Below the pieces are notes generated by a model, which ran no database searches, was not told where the DNA came from, and saw nothing but the letters and a program-made list of their open reading frames with translations. Of a stretch of 64,000 bases of DNA, positions 61,020 through 64,000 are shown piece by piece. The translations under genes and the position numbers were made by a program. Every line of letters begins with the position of its first letter. The first letter of the stretch is position 1. Source of the stretch: Nannobrachium achirus (taxonomy: Eukaryota; Chordata; Actinopteri; Myctophiformes; Myctophidae); assembly GCA_963921795.1 (NCBI GenBank), contig OY997659.1:21301659-21365658 (forward strand), in the 5' to 3' direction.

Positions 61020-61160
61020 ATAATGTCATTTTCAACACAAATCTTCTCTTCTGGGGGTCCCTGGCAACAAAACCTTTTCAGAAAGGGGTGGTCCGTGACC
61101 AAAAACATAACATTTTGGGGTCCTCCTTGGCACGAAACAGTTTGAGAACTCAGAATGCAT
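61020..61160 (-). mobile_element. hAT-Charlie-like fragment
   Basis: GGGGGTCCCTGGCAACAAAA, GGTCCTCCTTGGCACGAAAC and AGTTTGAGAACTC in the order seen at 49480-49570. Confidence 0.65.
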
Positions 61161-61570
61161 TTGTAGAATCGCCCTCAGGTATAAATGGGTCATTTAATAA
61201 ATCATAATGACTGTTGGATAATAAGCGTGTTCCTGGTGGTCTCTCAGGCTTACGCCGTTAGCGGCGCTCAAAGCTGGCAGGGCGAAGCGTAAGGCCTGCA
61301 GCTCAATGCAGCGCCGCATCCCCTGACGCCTCCTTCACTTTCATCCTTTCAGCCTGCCGTCTTAACCCAGGCAGCTGGCTTTATGCCCAACAATGAGACT
61401 CTGACAGGCTTTTGAACAAACGCAACCTGCCGTCTGTCCGATGTGAATGATTAGGCTGGACTCACACACACACACACACACACTGCTTTTTATGGATTAC
61501 CATGTCAATAAGCTTAGCAGGCAGCCTGTCACCTGACTGTCCTAAACCAAGATCTATACCATAGGCCGCG

Positions 61571-61726
<156 letters not shown>

Positions 61727-62132
61727 CCTAAGCCAAAACCTATACCAGGTCAAAATGTCAGACTTCCAATACAGAACATACCGGCAGCAACTGACCAAAT
61801 GCGGACACAAGACGTGATAAAAGACGGGTACTTTTAAAGGTTCCAATGACTTTGAAATGAGTATGAGTGAATTGAAACGGTCAGTTTTCCTTGCTAGCAA
61901 AACCCACTCCTTGAATGCACCACAACAGAGGATTGCTGCTTAACCCATTCACGCAGTCCGTAATAGGAAGGCACTTTGGGGATTAAGGGGTTAATTGTTT
62001 AAAGGTTGTCTCCTGACCCTCGCAGACAGATTACGGGGGCTCAGGTCTGGCGGAGAGAACAATCACTTTCACCCTGTCAATCTGAACCGCTACAATCACT
62101 TTCCTACATGTGTAGCTTTAAACCGCTCCTCT

Positions 62133-62135
<3 letters not shown>

Positions 62136-62222
<87 letters not shown>
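62136..62222. repeat. (TG)n microsatellite
   Basis: About 43 TG units. Confidence 0.97.
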
Positions 62223-62227
<5 letters not shown>

Positions 62228-62862
62228 TGCACAGCTAGGTCAAAGTGTTTCTAGCCAAGGACAAACACTATATTTCAATCCAACTCTTTCCCAGGTGTTT
62301 CGCCCAGGCGGATGGAAGTAAGCTCATTGACTTTGCTGTTTATTTATTTGACAATGATTGTACAGAGATATGATGCATCCTGAGAATGTGAAACTTCAAT
62401 GAACTGGTTCGCTCAACTCGTTGTAGAATTTGACGTATTTCTGGGTTTCTTGGGTGCGGAATTCGGGATAACAGTAGAAGAGAAGCAACCCGCACTCACG
62501 TTTTCAATCATAGGAGTCTTTTTTAACTCATTCCCCGCCTCCCCCGATAGTCCCGAGAAATTTTAAATGTCGTTCCCCGCCAGGCCCGATAGTCCCGAGA
62601 ATTTGCTTTTATATAATGTAATGTTTAATTAGACTCTTAATTAGCCCGTGACAAAGTTTGGGGTTTCTCACTTAAAGGGAACCAAAGATATCACTCATCA
62701 AAGTAAGTGTGTTTGAAAACAAGAGTGTAATAATGTATAAATCTCAATAAAAATGAATAAAACTCTCAATAAACCACAGTGAATGCATTTAGAGTGGCAG
62801 CCTGCAGCCCGCAGAGTGAAATCAGCGACACACTGGGCACACGCATGTAGAGGGATGTGGGG
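62223..62862. other. No gene recognised
   Basis: A tandem pair TTCCCCGCC / CCCGATAGTCCCGAGAA (62530-62600) after a TTAACTCATTCCCCGCC start suggests a TTAA-type element fragment. Confidence 0.35.
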
Positions 62863-62998
62863 CAGGGATGTGCAGAGAATATTTAGAGAGGCAGGGGCTG
62901 ACATTTCTAAAGGGGCCTTTTGGTGGACAATTCTATTGAATGCAGCCCTCAGGGGCAGGGGCTCAAGCCCCTTTGATGTCTATGTGTGTACATGCCTG
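62863..62998. mobile_element. TIR element of the CAGGCACGTGCA family, internally deleted
   Basis: CAGGGATGTGCAGAGAATAT at the left and TGTACATGCCTG at the right; inner GAGGCAGGGGCTGACA and GCAGGGGCTCAAGCCCCTTT match the two ends of 3029-3381. Confidence 0.75.
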
Positions 62999-63282
62999 GT
63001 GCAAGGGCTCGCAGAAGCGAAACGGAGCAGCTGGATCTGAGACCATGCACAAATCAAACAAAATCCAGTAAAATGTTCACTTGGAAAGCCATAACCTGCC
63101 ACATGGGCCAACAGAACACACACCTTCATAACCCCCAAAGTCTCCACGACAAAATATTATGTCCCAGGCCCAGTCAGACAACTAGATCAGAGCAGGAGCG
63201 TCACAACTCACAAGGGAAAAGTGGGACTGAGTCTGAGTTACTAGGGCCCAAGGTGGAAGGGGCTTCATTATTTTATACTTTT

Positions 63283-63366
63283 GCTATTGAAAAATAGCAG
63301 ATCTACAAGCTTGTAGCGCGACACTCGGTGCCATGCTGTGAGCTTGTATATATCTATTTTTGAAAT
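63283..63366. repeat. Palindromic motif element
   Basis: TATTGAAAAATAGCAGATCT left, centre GCGACACTCGGTGCCATGCT, right GTGAGCTTGTATATATCTAT and TTTTGAAAT. Confidence 0.88.
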
Positions 63367-63702
63367 CACCCAAGAAAATTCATGGGGGGCCCGCAGTGAA
63401 TCCTTGTACCCAGGGCCCATCATTTGGTCCGACACCCAGTTGGAACAGATCCTCAGCCCACTACAAACACACATATATAAAGCCTGGTGAGGCGAGGTTA
63501 CAAACAACACAATCACCTACTGGACAAGATGCAGCGCCGTTGGCCGGTCCAGTCGAGCACCAACCGATCTTCAAGCCCTGCTACGGGAGTGGAGAGGAGA
63601 AAATATCCCCCCTCCCCCGGCGGACTCCTCAAGTCAGGCAACCATTGAAGAAAAGCAACGCGTCGCGTCCATATAACTTCCATCGGTATGTAACAAAACT
63701 GC

Positions 63703-63870
63703 TGAAAATAGCAGATATGCAAGCACACAACGCCTTGCATCCAAGCGTGACCATGGAGGCTGATGAGGAGTATTATATTCCAGTTCTCACAAGAAGGTTG
63801 CGTCCAAACTACCAGCGGTGTAACAAAAGAAAAGTAGTGAAAATAGCAGATCTACAACACGTCGCGACCG
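63703..63870. repeat. Two single-arm motif copies in direct orientation
   Basis: CTGAAAATAGCAGATATGCA (63702) and GTGAAAATAGCAGATCTACA (63838), each preceded by GTAACAAAA. They fall in one open plus-strand frame, read KIADMQAHNA and KIADLQHVA, ending near a donor-like GTCA|GTAAGT at 63917. Confidence 0.75.
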
Positions 63871-64000
63871 AGTGGAATCCAACAGGAAGAAACTCAAACA
63901 CGGCGATCGTCATTGTCAGTAAGTTTACTGTTGTGGTTTACATCCTAACCTAAACTATACTGTTGTTGTTCTGCAGCAGCAGCGTGCGTCCTCCCTATGG

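Overview
The window looks like euchromatic DNA from a teleost fish. The evidence is vertebrate-type split coding exons, fish-type tRNA-derived SINE heads, many short hAT-like and TTAA-flanked non-autonomous DNA transposons, and a very heavy load of (CA)n/(TG)n arrays (about 40 arrays, roughly 3.4 kb by my count). I cannot name the species; the AC-repeat load recalls AC-rich fish genomes such as gadiforms, but that is only an impression.

The host gene runs on the minus strand. Three short exons with good splice sites and matching phases (43008-43161, 27984-28075, 8817-8887) join into one reading frame. The first two resemble the linker between the N-terminal oligomerisation domain and PDZ1 of the PAR-3 family, closer to PARD3B than to PARD3. 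The window is therefore mostly intron of a large pard3b-like polarity-scaffold gene. No other PAR-3 exon was recognised; exons 1-2 should lie beyond the right edge and the PDZ exons beyond the left edge.

In the intron upstream of the first visible exon, on the plus strand, lies an intronless KLHDC3-like kelch sequence (56030-57028). It has one in-frame TAG, which cuts off the last kelch blade and the C-terminal BC/CUL2-box-like region. It is a retrocopy, now probably a pseudogene.

Everything else is repeat. Several elements can be delimited to the base by target-site duplications (TSDs): hAT-like elements with 8-bp TSDs at 8454-8804, 26657-27254, 28615-30064, 45720-46141, 48598-49113, 51560-52414 and 52462-52862; piggyBac-like TTAA elements at 12509-13186 and 28995-29828; and elements with 6-bp duplications at 21640-22173 and 46419-46707. 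There are nested insertions, a 19-unit 31-bp minisatellite (19964-20547), a 200-bp near-perfect palindrome (21047-21247) and a telomere-like tract (28171-28210).

The strongest unexplained signal is a short motif, AGCAGATCTACAAGCTCACA, found more than 30 times. It often forms a 40-85-bp palindrome and sits inside at least five unrelated transposon families, usually flanked by ATAG/CTAT. I know of no named element with this structure; formally it resembles the paired-inverted organisation of bacterial REPINs, but in a vertebrate.
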